Assembly (NCBI GenBank): GCA_934045905.1
Contig: OW203768.1
Location: 16,520,316-16,584,315, forward strand
Source: Leuctra nigra
Taxonomy: Eukaryota > Arthropoda > Insecta > Plecoptera > Leuctridae
Length of the DNA stretch: 64,000 bases
Direction: 5' to 3'
Below the pieces are notes generated by a model. It was not told where the DNA came from. It saw only the letters and a program-made list of their open reading frames with translations, and did no database searches. This document shows positions 21,601 to 32,764 of the stretch, piece by piece (position 1 is the first letter of the stretch; every line of letters starts with the position of its first letter). Both the position numbers and the translations under genes were made by a program.

Positions 21601-24600
21601 GGAAAAGAGCGGGAAGAAGGCCTCCAGAACCTTGACTGGGTCGTTGACAGAGCTGTAACACATCTCTAGATGCCAGTGCTCTTTGTTCTCACTTGTCTAT
21701 AAGTACGTTCCCTCAGCAGAAGATGATTTGGCGGGAAAAGAGCGGGAAGAAGGCCTCCAGAACCTTGACTGGGTCGTTGACAGAGCAGTAACACATCTCT
21801 AGATGCCAGTGCTCTTTGTTCTCACTTGTCTATAAGTACGTTCCCTCAGCAGAAGATGATTTGGCGGGAAAAGAGCGGGAAGAAGGCCTCCAGAACCTTG
21901 ACTGGGTCGTTGACAGAGCTGTAACACATTCCTAGATGCCAGTGCTCTTTGTTCTCACTTGTCTATAAGTACGTTCCCTCAGCAGAAGATGATTTGGCGG
22001 GAAAAGAGCGGGAAGAAGGCCTCCAGAACCTTGACTGGGTCGTTGACAGAGCTGTAACACATCCCTAGATGCCAGTGCTCTTTGTTCTCACTTGTCTATA
22101 AGTACGTTCCCTCAGCAGAAGATGATTTGGCGGGAAAAGAGCGGGAAGAAGGCCTCCAGAACCTTGACTGGGTCGTTGACAGAGCTGTAACACATCCCTA
22201 GATGCCAGTGCTCTTTGTTCTCACTTGTCTATAAGTACGTTCCCTCAGCAGAAGATGATTTGGCGGGAAAAGAGCGGGAAGAAGGCCTCCAGAACCTTGA
22301 CTGGGTCGTTGACAGAGCAGTAACACATTCCTAGATGCCAGTGCTCTTTGTTCTCACTTGTCTATAAGTACGTTCCCTCAGCAGAAGATGATTTGGCGGG
22401 AAAAGAGCGGGAAGAAGGCCTCCAGAGCCTTGACTGGGTCGTTGACAGGGCTGAAACACATCCCTAGATGCCAGTGCTCTTTGTTCTCACTTGTCTATAA
22501 GTACGTTCCCTCAGCAGAAGATGATTTGGCGGGAAAAGAGCGGGAAGAAGGCCTCCAGAACCTTGACTGGGTCGTTGACAGAGCTGTAACACATCTCTAG
22601 ATGCCAGTGCTCTTTGTTCTCACTTGTCTATAAGTACGTTCCCTCAGCAGAAGATGATTTGGCGGGAAAAGAGCGGGAAGAAGGCCTCCAGAACCTTGAC
22701 TGGGTCGTTGACAGAGCTGTAACACATCCCTAGATGCCAGTGCTCTTTGTTCTCACTTGTCTATAAGTACGTTCCCTCAGCAGAAGATGATTTGGCGGGA
22801 AAAGAGCGGGAAGAAGGCCTCCAGAACCTTGACTGGGTCGTTGACAGAGCTGTAACACATCCCTAGATGCCAGTGCTCTTTGTTCTCACTTGTCTATAAG
22901 TACGTTCCCTCAGCAGAAGATGATTTGGCGGGAAAAGAGCGGGAAGAAGGCCTCCAGAACCTTGACTGGGTCGTTGACAGAGCTGTAACACATCCCTAGA
23001 TGCCAGTGCTCTTTGTTCTCACTTGTCTATAAGTACGTTCCCTCAGCAGAAGATGATTTGGCGGGAAAAGAGCGGGAAGAAGGCCTCCAGAACCTTGACT
23101 GGGTCGTTGACAGAGCTGTAACACATCTCTAGATGCCAGTGCTCTTTGTTCTCACTTGTCTATAAGTACGTTCCCTCAGCAGAAGATGATTTGGCGGGAA
23201 AAGAGCGGGAAGAAGGCCTCCAGAACCTTGACTGGGTCGTTGACAGTGCAGTAACACATTCCTAGTTGCCAGTGCTCTTTGTTCTCACTTGTCTATAAGT
23301 ACGTTCCCTCAGCAGAAGATGATTTGGCGGGAAAAGAGCGGGAAGAAGGCCTCCAGAACCTTGACTGGGTCGTTGACAGAGCTGTAACACATCCCTAGAT
23401 GCCAGTGCTCTTTGTTCTCACTTGTCTATAAGTACGTTCCCTCAGCAGAAGATGATTTGGCGGGAAAAGAGCGGGAAGAAGGCCTCCAGAGCCTTGACTG
23501 GGTCGTTGACAGGGCTGAAACACATCCCTAGATGCCAGTGCTCTTTGTTCTCACTTGTCTATAAGTACGTTCCCTCAGCAGAAGATGATTTGGCGGGAAA
23601 AGAGCGGGAAGAAGGCCTCCAGAACCTTGACTGGGTCGTTGACAGTGCAGTAACACATTCCTAGTTGCCAGTGCTCTTTGTTCTCACTTGTCTATAACTA
23701 CGTTCCCTCAGCAGAAGATGATTTGGCGGGAAAAGAGCGGGAAGAAGGCCTCCAGAACCTTGACTGGGTCGTTGACAGAGCTGTAACACATCCCTAGATG
23801 CCAGTGCTCTTTGTTCTCACTTGTCTATAACTACGTTCCCTCAGCAGAAGATGATTTGGCGGGAAAAGAGCGGGAAGAAGGCCTCCAGAACCTTGACTGG
23901 GTCGTTGACAGAGCTGTAACACATCCCTAGATGCCAGTGCTCTTTGTTCTCACTTGTCTATAAGTACGTTCCCTCAGCAGAAGATGATTTGGCGGGAAAA
24001 GAGCGGGAAGAAGGCCTCCAGAACCTTGACTGGGTCGTTGACAGAGCTGTAACACATCTCTAGATGCCAGTGCTCTTTGTTCTCACTTGTCTATAAGTAC
24101 GTTCCCTCAGAAGAAGATGATTTGGCGGGAAAAGAGCGGGAAGAAGGCCTCCAGAACCTTGACTGGGTCATTGACAGAGCTGTAACACATCCCTAGATGC
24201 CAGTGCTCTTTGTTCTCACTTGTCTATAAGTACGTTCCCTCAGCAGAAGATGATTTGGCGGGAAAAGAGCGGGAAGAAGGCCTCCAGAACCTTGACTGGG
24301 TCGTTGACAGAGCTGTAACACATCCCTAGATGCCAGTGCTCTTTGTTCTCACTTGTCTATAAGTACGTTCCCTCAGCAGAAGATGATTTGGCGGGAAAAG
24401 AGCGGGAAGAAGGCCTCCAGAGCCTTGACTGGGTCATTGACAGAGCTGTAACACATCCCTAGATGCCAGTGCTCTTTGTTCTCACTTGTCTATAAGTACG
24501 TTCCCTCAGCAGAAGATGATTTGGCGGGAAAAGAGCGGGAAGAAGGCCTCCAGAACCTTGACTGGGTCATTGGCAGACCCCTAGATACCAGTGCTCTTTG

Positions 24601-24622
24601 TTCTCACTTGTCTGTAAGTAGG
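18700..24622. repeat. Satellite, 133 bp x 44, with an E2F-type site in every unit
   Basis: The motif GATGATTTGGCGGGAAAAG starts at 18793 and recurs every 133 bp to 24515. The distance equals 43 periods plus one 3 bp insertion near 21450, giving 44 units, and a half unit at 18700 leads in. Every unit holds TTTGGCGGGAAA followed closely by AGCGGGAAG (AGCGGAAAG in one unit near 20540). Variable sites cluster around CTGTAACACATCTCTAG. A marked variant (AGAGCCTTGAC with CAGGGCTGAAAC) occurs at 22421 and 23485, exactly eight units apart, which indicates block duplication. The period is not a multiple of three, so the array does not encode a repeat protein. Confidence 0.97.
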
Positions 24623-24624
24623 TA

Positions 24625-24734
24625 TAGTCAAGGAAATTAGATGGTTACACATAATCTCTCTCTGCTCCATATAAAAACATGTTTATGATGGGTCAGAGAG
24701 AGGCAGAGTATGAACCATCTAATTTCCCTGACTG
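24625..24734. mobile_element. TA-flanked fold-back MITE inside the 133 bp satellite
   Basis: The left arm AGTCAAGGAAATTAGATGG and the right arm CCATCTAATTTCCCTGACT are an inverted pair with one mismatch. TA dinucleotides flank both ends (24623-24624, 24735-24736), as in Tc1/mariner-type elements. The element is 110 bp and can fold almost end to end. Confidence 0.75.
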
Positions 24735-24735
24735 T

Positions 24736-24969
24736 ACACCCGCGGTTGCATAAATTGCTTGAAAATTTCTGACTCCTTTTTCAAAACTTGACATCCAGAC
24801 GAAAACACAGAGGTAAATGTAGATTTCGAGCATGTGGAGTTGGAGGGTTTGATTATAAGAACCAACCAACGACCTCATACCTAATAAATATTTCTCCATT
24901 CAACCAATATTGACGGTAATTCGAGCTTTAACGTAGCAGTTAACCGTCAATTTTTCTGACCGCGGGTGT
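24736..24969. mobile_element. Second inverted-repeat element adjoining the MITE
   Basis: ACACCCGCGGT at 24736-24746 is inverted as ACCGCGGGTGT at 24959-24969. An inner hairpin uses TTGACGGT/ACCGTCAA near 24910 and 24944. With the preceding MITE it splits one 133 bp unit. The unit stops at GTCTGTAAGTAGG and resumes at CCCTTAGCAGGAGATGATTT. Confidence 0.6.
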
Positions 24970-25565
24970 CCCTTAGCAGGAGATGATTTGGCGGGAAAAT
25001 AGCGGGAAGAAGGGCCCTTCCTCCAGTACCTTGACTGGGTCATTGACATAGTTCTCTCCACACCGCATGCCATCAGGGCTCAGTATTGTCACCTGTCAAG
25101 TACGTTCACCCCGTTGACTATTTGGCGGGAAGAAGGGTTCGAGGTTATTCCTCCCCGTCAACGATCTTCTAACCCTTATCCACATCGCAATGTGGACGAC
25201 CCACTCACCTGCTTGGTTCATGCGAATTACGATGTGCAGATAATGATTTGGCGGGAAGAAGGGTGAGAGGTTATTCCACTCTTCCAACGACATGTCCATG
25301 TGTTCGCGATGTGGACGTTCACCTTCGAGGTACATGCGGATAAAGACGTCCGTTGGCGGGAATGTGGTGGGAAGAAGGGTTAAAGAGGTCATTTCCCTTG
25401 CCGGTAGCGACTTGTCCAGTGCGATGGCCAAGTGGGTTGCCTCACGCTGTTGGGTTCACGCAAATGTCTTCAGTATGCAGATGTTTTAGTGGTATTATTA
25501 GTTGGAATAAGGGTTATTTCCATGAAGTAGGTTATATTCATCTTGTCCAAGATCAGCGCTTGTTC

Positions 25566-25670
25566 TTGAACTTGAAAGACAGATGGTTGTGTGTCAGGTT
25601 GCAAAGGCGGGTTCCGCAGGGCTTTGTCATAACACCGATTCTATTGTGAATATAAATTATATCTGGGAAA
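25566..25670 (+). pseudogene. Possible reverse-transcriptase remnant, copy 1
   Basis: One frame reads LKDRW, then RRVPQGFVITPIL, followed by stop codons. VPQG-x-V-x-x-P-I-L is the hallmark of the conserved LINE reverse-transcriptase block before the YxDD motif. DR about 14 residues upstream is also usual in that family. No YxDD motif follows and the frame is broken, so at most this is a short relic. A chance resemblance is possible. Confidence 0.3.
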
Positions 25671-25865
25671 CAATTATTATTTCCAAGGAGTCCGACTTAT
25701 TAATTTGCGATGGCCGGTAAATGGACGCCTCAACCACCTGCCAAACTCTTGCGTATAATTAAGTGGGTTATTCCGCAGATAATGCTAAGGCGGGAAGATT
25801 AGTGGAAAGGAGGGTTAGTGCCATCTAGTAGGTCATTTCACTGGTCCAAGGATCTTTGACTGGCC

Positions 25866-25955
25866 TTGAACTTGATGAAAAGCAGATGGTATCAGCAGGC
25901 GGGTTCTACAGGGGTGTGTCGTGATACCAATCCTATTTCAAATATAAATTATATC
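25866..25955 (+). pseudogene. Possible reverse-transcriptase remnant, copy 2
   Basis: Duplicate of the segment at 25566. The same frame reads RVLQGCVVIPILFQI and then a stop where a tyrosine codon would be expected. Seeing the ILF-x-I part preserved here and the VPQG part preserved in copy 1 strengthens the reverse-transcriptase reading slightly. Still a short, broken relic. Confidence 0.3.
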
Positions 25956-25970
25956 TCGGAAACAATAAAT

Positions 25971-26640
25971 AGAACTTAATTGTTTTGAACTGCATCCTTA
26001 TAATTTATTCGACTATAAAGATGTAAAATATCGCAGATGCCTGAACGACCTGAATGCAAATTTATTTCAGAAAGAATTGAAAGATATAAAATGTTGGACT
26101 GACTTATCTATCTGAGGCCGAATTTTTTACACGCTCCATTATAAAATAATTAATTAGATTTTTGTTAAATTGCTCTTTTACGTGTCTTCAAAATATGCAA
26201 TTAATAAGGAATTAACTACATTCAAATAATTTGCGGAATAAAATCGTGCTCTAATCTCTGCCACGAATCTCGGTCGTGGACTCCGTCGAGGATCATAAAC
26301 GCCTTTATTTACAAATTAAATTATTCACGGCGAACCAATGAAAGATGTTCCCGTCCCCTTCTAATTGGCTGACTGGAGAAGGGGTGGCTGTCCTTGCCAG
26401 TGACCCATGAAAGTTGACCGAAACACGCGATCTCTGCACGTTTCCCCCAACTAATTGGGAATTAATGGCGTCATATACGCGAGAGCAAGACGACAGATGC
26501 ACGGCCTCACCTGGGATGTTAGCCGCACTCAAGCTGGCGCGGGATAATCACCTCTTTTCATGCAGTTTTATGAACAACTAGGCGTTATTAAAAATCTGCT
26601 GGAGAGGTTTTTTTAACTTTTATGATGCGTCGCACTGTTC
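25971..26640. other. Unassigned spacer
   Basis: AT-rich, with a moderately GC-rich part near 26330-26540. There a minus-strand frame of 75 codons (26305-26532) is open but resembles no family known to me. Confidence 0.4.
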
Positions 26641-27002
26641 TGGAACTAGGTTAATAACGATGGATGAATGCTTTTGATAACGATGTAGAATATAGAAGAG
26701 GATGGACCAGGCGCGAAGGAACTAAATTTGCAAGGGGTGGGGGGGTAATATTGGAAAAAAACATTGGAGACACTATTGGACGAAGACAATGGCTGTCAAT
26801 GGGTCTTGGGGGAGGGTGCCCCAGTGATATGCGGGTCCTGGGCGCACAGGTCCGGAACATTTTTAATTTCAGGCATGAATTTGGTGCATTTCTATACGCG
26901 ATTTTAACACTTTTTAAACACATTTGTATGTTGACATATAAACGTATAAAAACATAGGTAGGGGTAAGAGGGGGATTTCTCCCCCCCCCCCCCCTTCATC
27001 GC
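26641..27002. other. Transposon-like block with G/C homopolymers
   Basis: Has G-rich islands at 26736-26746 and 26808-26818 and a 14 C run at 26981-26994 in AT-rich DNA, like the hAT-like MITEs elsewhere. Ends and TSD were not found. Confidence 0.4.
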
Positions 27003-27085
27003 GCCAGGGATGGACGGTGGGAAGGAGGCGGTCGTGGTCTAGGAGGAGGAAATCTTCCCAGCATTTGACTCTCCACTGATGCAGT
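27003..27085 (-). mobile_element. SINE body fragment, minus orientation
   Basis: The minus strand reads CAAATGCTGGGAAGATTTCC, then CCACGACCGCCTCCTTCCCA, matching the central body of the SINE at 16625. Head and tail are missing. Confidence 0.65.
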
Positions 27086-27161
27086 CAGGACAGTCTCGGG
27101 AATCTATTCCAGAACATCCTCAATGAGCGTCCAGGTTACTCCTTGAGCAACCATCCTGCAA

Positions 27162-27467
27162 GGGGTGGTCGCCAGTGAGCCTGCAAGAGACACTGAAGGG
27201 GTGGTCGCCAGTGAGCCTGCAAGAGACACTGAAGGGTGGTCGCCAGTGAGCCTGCAATGCAAGGGGTGGTCGCCAGTGAGCCTGCAAGTGAGCCTGCAAT
27301 GCAAGGGGTGGTCGCCAGTGAGCCTGCAAGTGAGCCTGCAATGCAAGGGGTGGTCGCCAGTGACCCTGCAAGTGAGCCTGCAATGCAAGGGGTGGTCGCC
27401 AGTGAGCCTGCAAGTGAGCCTGCAATGCAAGGGGTGGTCGCCAGTGAGTAGTGACCCTGCACGATGA
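27162..27467. repeat. Minisatellite with 29-42 bp units
   Basis: GGGGTGGTCGCCAGTGAGCC repeats seven times, with variable spacers of GTGAGCCTGCAA and GAGACACTGAA. The dominant unit is 42 bp. As 42 is 14 codons, all three minus-strand frames and some plus-strand frames stay open. This explains several 70-130 codon open frames without invoking a protein. Confidence 0.92.
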
Positions 27468-27469
27468 CC

Positions 27470-30160
27470 GGCGACGTCTAGATGCTCCATCAACACGCAA
27501 TGCAGCTAATTACTGGCTAATGACGTCAGACCGCGCAGCAAGACATGCGTGGGTGATGATTCGCGAGCAGCACGCAACGCGGATCACCCACTGGAACTTT
27601 ATAATCGAGGAATTAATATCATCCCAGCGAGCGAGGTTATTGTTATTGTGGAATATGTAACTTGCAAGGTCTGTTCTGAGCAAGATATGTATCCTAAAGA
27701 TGATTATGAAATTAAATTGCAAGAGATCAAAATATTAATAATCTAATTGGCAAATCATGCCATGTTTCTTTTTAGTAAATTGGAAGAGCTTTAGATGAAA
27801 TCTTTACTTGAAATATTATGGTTGTAAAAACTATATTTATTCCTTGCCACTCTTCCACTTGAGGCTTACTTTATAAAATTTTGATGAAAAATATACAAAA
27901 AACTATACTAAAACTATACATTCAGCAAATATTGGACATCGGGAAAGCTATAAAACTTGTTTTTCAAGAAATGTAATTTTGTTGCTAATACAATCTTCTG
28001 TTAAAAGTGTCAATCTCACAGTATTATCCGTACAAATACTCCCAAGAAATAAATACATTTTATATATGACATTTCCTTCACTTGTGGTAACAATGTTAAT
28101 GTCATCATTCCGACATTTCGTTTCCCTCTTCATAACAAAACAATTACATTATCTACCGCAAACTGCATGTTTTTATGACAACACAATAACAACCGCACCA
28201 ACCACGTGTGCGTCAACACTTTTGTCAATGACGTCTCGTATGTACTCGTAAACAATAATTAAAAGTGTTGGTACCTCGTAGCTATCAAGGTGGCGATGGT
28301 AATTCCCAAGTGATGTTTTTGTCCACATCCAAGGTGGCTGGATGAGGCCCGCATGAAGCTGTCTGGCATTGAGATCTGATGATGGTCATGTGTGGAATAA
28401 TCATATGTTGGCTTGTTTGTGTACGTGATATGTTTCGGGGTTTTAGTGCTTCATCTTCTCATCCGGAGCATTCCTGAATATGTGAGAGGAGTATGAGAAA
28501 AAATTCAATGAGAAAATTGTTATCAACCATTATGGATTCAGCAGGTGTGCCGATTTTCTGACTGTTTTTTTTCTCTTATTACTAAGAAATTCTGTTCTTT
28601 TAATTCAGAGGGGCATGAAAAAGTTGGAAGAACCGCTAAATAGACAAATTGGCCAGTGTTTCTTTTTTTACCGTAGCATTTTCAAATGTTATTGTTTTCA
28701 AACATAAATAATCAATATCCAGCATGTCTACCATTCAGTATACCTATATTTTAAGTTTGCATCTCCACTTTTACCACTTTTATTTATTTTTTAACCTGAA
28801 ATATGTTTATAGACCTGATTTTTTAACGTGAATAATTTAATTTTGCAATATTCTGTGTCTGAATAAATATACATGTCAATTTCTTGGAATAAGTACACTT
28901 TTAAAAGTCTACTTTGAAGTCCAATAATTTAGGTTGAGCCTTTTTGTTTGTAGACTTTGACATCAAACAGCTGTTAAAATGGTGTAAATACCTAAACAAT
29001 TTAACAATTTGATCACTTAGTTTCGCACCTAGTGTCCACAATATTCCGTTAATTAGAAATTGAGAATGTTCTCAATTCTCTCGCTTCAAGTAGGTTTTAA
29101 TTATTTTGCTTGAAGCGCACTATGAAACTTCATCCACAACAACACTATACCGTGTTCAATTACTACGTGCTCACTAATTACTCATTAAAACTGCTAATTA
29201 AGAGAGCACCTACCAAGATAAGTGTTATAAAACTGTGATGATGGTGCACGGAATATTAGTACACGTTGCACTATAGGGCGCGTGACGATTGGGAGGCCAA
29301 GAAGGTTTTCATATCTTTTGGTTCCGATCTCTTTGTAAAATCGCAACCATAACTTATCTAAGGAGTTAGTTAATTATGAGCACAAGTCTTATTATAGCGA
29401 AAAATATTTACACCCATCTTATTTAAGCAATTAACTTTTTCTTTGTTACATGCATATTAATTACAGTGTGCATTCTAAATGCGTTATTTAAACCTATTTT
29501 GTAATATTTTATAAGCCAATTACGTTTTAACGTTTTCTTAATTATTTTAAATATTTGGGCTCACATTCTATAGATACCTTGACTATACATAACCTCCTCT
29601 GCACCTTTTTAAAATTTTCACTAAATGAATCATTTAATAGTTGCGAAAATTTGTGTTGTTGAGACAAGGGGCAGTCCTCTAAATCTTTTTTTCTAAACCT
29701 CGTAGTTAGGTATTTGAATAATGTAAGGAAAAACATGCAAACAGCAAAACCATAAGTCTACGGAAGTGTACGGACGGAAGGAGGTTCTAATTGAAGAATT
29801 CGACTACATTCGTCTTATTTGACATAAATATATGATCAACATATTCGTTGCTGTTTTGAAAAGTATTTAATAATATTTATTTTAATACGATTTACTGGCT
29901 CGAAAAGTGTTTTTCGTGGCTTCTAAAAAGTTTAGAAAAGTGCATATTTAAAGGTTTTGCAGTAAATTGTACATCGAATTCACCGCCTTCCTGTTTGAAA
30001 ATCTCGAGTATTGACACTGTTGTAAGCCCTCAATTGGCCACCAATCGATTTAGCCGCTCTCTTGTGGTGGTTTTGAGCGAATTGTTTATGCCCCATTGCT
30101 CGAATCTCTATTGAACCCTGAACGACACTCAAGCGCAACGACCATCTGCCCCCGGGTGCG
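27470..30160. other. 2.7 kb AT-rich stretch, nothing recognised
   Basis: No tandem arrays, transposon ends or convincing frames. The only structure noted is a short hairpin with GCTTCAAG/CTTGAAGC arms near 29085-29118. Confidence 0.5.
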
Positions 30161-30272
30161 GGGGCGGGGGCGGGGGGGGGGGGGGGGAGGATGAAAAATT
30201 AATTAAAACCTGAAAACGGTGCGCGATTGTTTCCAGCTCATCCATGCATCAACCCCCCCCCCCCCCCCCCCT
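30160..30272. repeat. Paired G-rich and C-rich tracts
   Basis: GGGTGCGGGGGCGGGGGC followed by 16 G (30172-30187), then after about 65 bp a run of 19 C (30253-30271). On the plus strand the G part satisfies the G-quadruplex rule. The two tracts could also pair with each other as a stem. Confidence 0.75.
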
Positions 30273-30274
30273 CC

Positions 30275-31195
30275 ACCTCGCGGGCCCCATCCACCCTTAG
30301 ACACAGCTAACGAGATGTGTCAGTGCTTTTTTCTGTTACCTTCGGGCGCACTTTGGCAAATGTTAATTATTATTATTATTTTTTTTTTAAATATGGCACC
30401 GTGTGATGTGTGTTTCGATAAAGAGGGCTGTTGTTATTCGTCCTTTGTGATCGGAATATGGTGGTTTAATTTTGTCGCTGCGAATTTTTTAGACGCAATG
30501 AGCAAATATTTTGGCGAACTTGTGGATCTAGCCTCTGAATGGTGTGTTTTTTTCACAAAAAGCACGAAGAAACGAAATCAAACGAAGTAACGGTACATGC
30601 TATTTTTTTTCACAAAAGATTCAATAATAACAATTTCGTCTTATAATGATTTCTAGCAAGATCGGGATTTTGGTTTCACCGAAAAATTAATCTATAATTT
30701 ATTTCCCTTTTTATTCATGGATTATCTGAAATAAATGTCTGTGGTATGGGATTTTTGCACACGAATTTCCATGCTTGCTAAGGCTCAACTCAACGTTTTT
30801 CTAGTTTCCTATACCCACGAGAAGTTTACACTTGTGGCCGGCTTTATGTTTCCACCAAAGAGTTCAACTTACTAATTGTCTAACTGATTAAAATGTTATG
30901 TATCCGAATTCTCCCCTAGTTTTATTTAAATTTCATATTACTCCTCAAGTTACTTCCTTGGCAGTCGTAACTGAATATGTACCAAGTTTCACTTCGCATT
31001 TTCTCCGCCTTGGAATGTGCGTAATGAACCGAGTAATTACTACGAATTTACTCGCTAAACTTTCGTGTACAAACAAAGCGGTTTGTTTTGTAAATGGAAT
31101 TATTTTCTCTCCGGTTGGAGTGAAATTTCTCCAGAGGGCCGTGGATAAAGGAATATCGGTCTGAACATTTGCATGGAAATTACGGGGGGAAGAAC
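30275..31195. other. AT-rich spacer, no supported gene
   Basis: A 123-codon frame (30219-30590) starts within the C-tract and a pair of opposite-strand frames of 84-88 codons lies near 30900-31200. None resembles a known family. Confidence 0.4.
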
Positions 31196-31197
31196 GC

Positions 31198-31262
31198 ATG
31201 GTATCGGGAATCGAACTGGGAACTGAATTTAGAGCCCATGTGCGTGGAATGGCGTGATGTTA
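31198..31262 (-). mobile_element. tRNA-like (SINE head) fragment
   Basis: The minus strand carries AGTTCGATTCCCGATAC, a good polymerase III B box, about 30 bp downstream of a GTGGAATGGCG-type degenerate region on the other strand. No cloverleaf could be built, so it is a SINE-head relic rather than a tRNA gene. Confidence 0.35.
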
Positions 31263-31269
31263 TATCAAT

Positions 31270-32080
31270 GTGATGCTGGATGGACCAGTGTGCAGTTTCG
31301 TCTGTGTTTTTCTCATCTTCTAGATGGTCGTTGCTCGGGTCGTTGTTGGCCATGCGGCGGCTTGAAGCGTCGCTTCGGCGTCTTTATGGCGTCTTTCCCA
31401 CCTGTTTCGTTATAAGTTACCTAATATTTTGGCGCCAGATTGTTGAAGATTTTTTAAAATTATAACAAGAAAATTGTGTTTTTTATCAAATAAAATTACC
31501 AAAAGATATAATGTAAAATTTAAAAAAAAACATGGCACCAAAATTGTATATAGTTATCTAAACAATAATGTAACAATAGAGTACGAAACATGTATAGGAA
31601 AGATGCCATAAGACGGCACCTTTTTTTGAAACCATCTCGGACTCATTTGGTTCGTCCAAAATTGAAACTTTCAATGAGACCAACCAAACTACAATGATAA
31701 TTTACAATGAAAGGTGTCAAAACACAACCACTTTTTTCAGCATATTTCCAACTCACGTCCGATTGCAATCATCCGACCTCCACACCTCGTCATTTCCTCG
31801 TATCCTAATAAATCCCCGAAATCTCTCAACTCGACCTTCTCGGCAACTACGCCGCCGATCAATCAATCAATACACGTGTAGGATATAGCTGCAATGTCGA
31901 ACTATGTCCTTCCCACCACACCCCGCAGTCATCTACTCTGTTGCTTCATGCCAAGGCGTTTGCGTGTGTGTGTAATTGTTCTTCCAGCTTCACACTTTCT
32001 TAGTCGGTCTAATTCATCTTGGCGAGATTCGGAAGTAGGTAGAGTCAAGTAAACGGAAAACGGAAGTAAAACGGAAGTAG
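31270..32080. other. Unassigned spacer
   Basis: AT-rich with no recognised element. It may include more of the LINE whose 3' end lies at 32083, but I could not read any reverse-transcriptase motif here. Confidence 0.4.
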
Positions 32081-32082
32081 GA

Positions 32083-32214
32083 ATGAATGGAATCATGCAA
32101 AGAACGATTAGGGATTGGAATGGGTTGGACAGTGTTGTGGTTGAGGTAGGGCTTGAGAAGGATTGTACGATGAAAAGGTTTAGGAATGTTTTAAGATCTA
32201 TTGATGAACATTAG
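32083..32214 (+). pseudogene. LINE C-terminal coding remnant
   Basis: A 43-codon frame reads RTIRDWNGLD, then further on MKRFRNVLRS, then a stop. RTI-x-DWN-x-L followed by F-x-x-x-L near the C-terminus is typical of the end of reverse transcriptases of CR1/Jockey/RTE-type LINEs. A non-coding stretch and a (ATTGAA)n-type tail follow. The upstream part is not recognisable, so this is a 5'-truncated copy. Confidence 0.5.
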
Positions 32215-32446
32215 TTTTAAGTATACCTTACCTAACCTACATAATTATTTATTCAAATTCTATATTTCCTTACCTTTAATTAAATTTTATATATCCTTGT
32301 ATATTTAGGTATTGTACTATATTTACTGTCATATTCCATTTGTTAATTAGTGTTAAGTTTATATTATGTATTCCTTGCCACCTGTAACTGTACTATTTGC
32401 AAGATGTAATAAATAAATTGAAATTGAATTGAAATTGAAAGTATGC
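32215..32446 (+). mobile_element. LINE 3' untranslated region and tail
   Basis: Continues from the coding remnant at 32083. AT-rich, with an AATAAA signal in GTAATAAATAAATTG near 32408, and ends in AATTGAAATTGAATTG-type short repeats, as in many insect LINEs. Confidence 0.5.
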
Positions 32447-32764
32447 GGAAGAACAGTTCGACTGTTTGCTGTTATGATTTGTTAGTTAGGAACTCCCGTA
32501 TAGCATGTGGGTGGGCTCCGGGATCTTTACTACAACAATTGTACAAGGAGGGAAGATGATATTATTATTTGAATACAAATAATACGAAACAAATTGAAGA
32601 CAATAAGAAACACCCATCGTGAGAGGCTCCTGATGGGGAGCATACAAAATTGCCCGAATAATACACGTGTTTACGATATAATAATATTACAAGAATGAAT
32701 GGTCAAAAAGGTGACAAAAATAACGAGAAACCAAGGAAAATCAGTCCCATTCGGTTATAAGAGG

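Larger units (their letters stand above)
24970..25960. repeat. Decayed 133 bp satellite units
   Basis: The first unit (24970) is close to the array consensus. Later ones retain TATTTGGCGGGAAGAAGGGTT (25113), GATTTGGCGGGAAGAAGGGT (25244), TTGGCGGGAATG (25354) and AAGGCGGGAAGATTAG (25789), while the rest has diverged strongly. The final 500 bp contains a second, longer duplicated segment (about 25480-25680 against 25760-25970). This is a typical old array edge. Confidence 0.75.
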
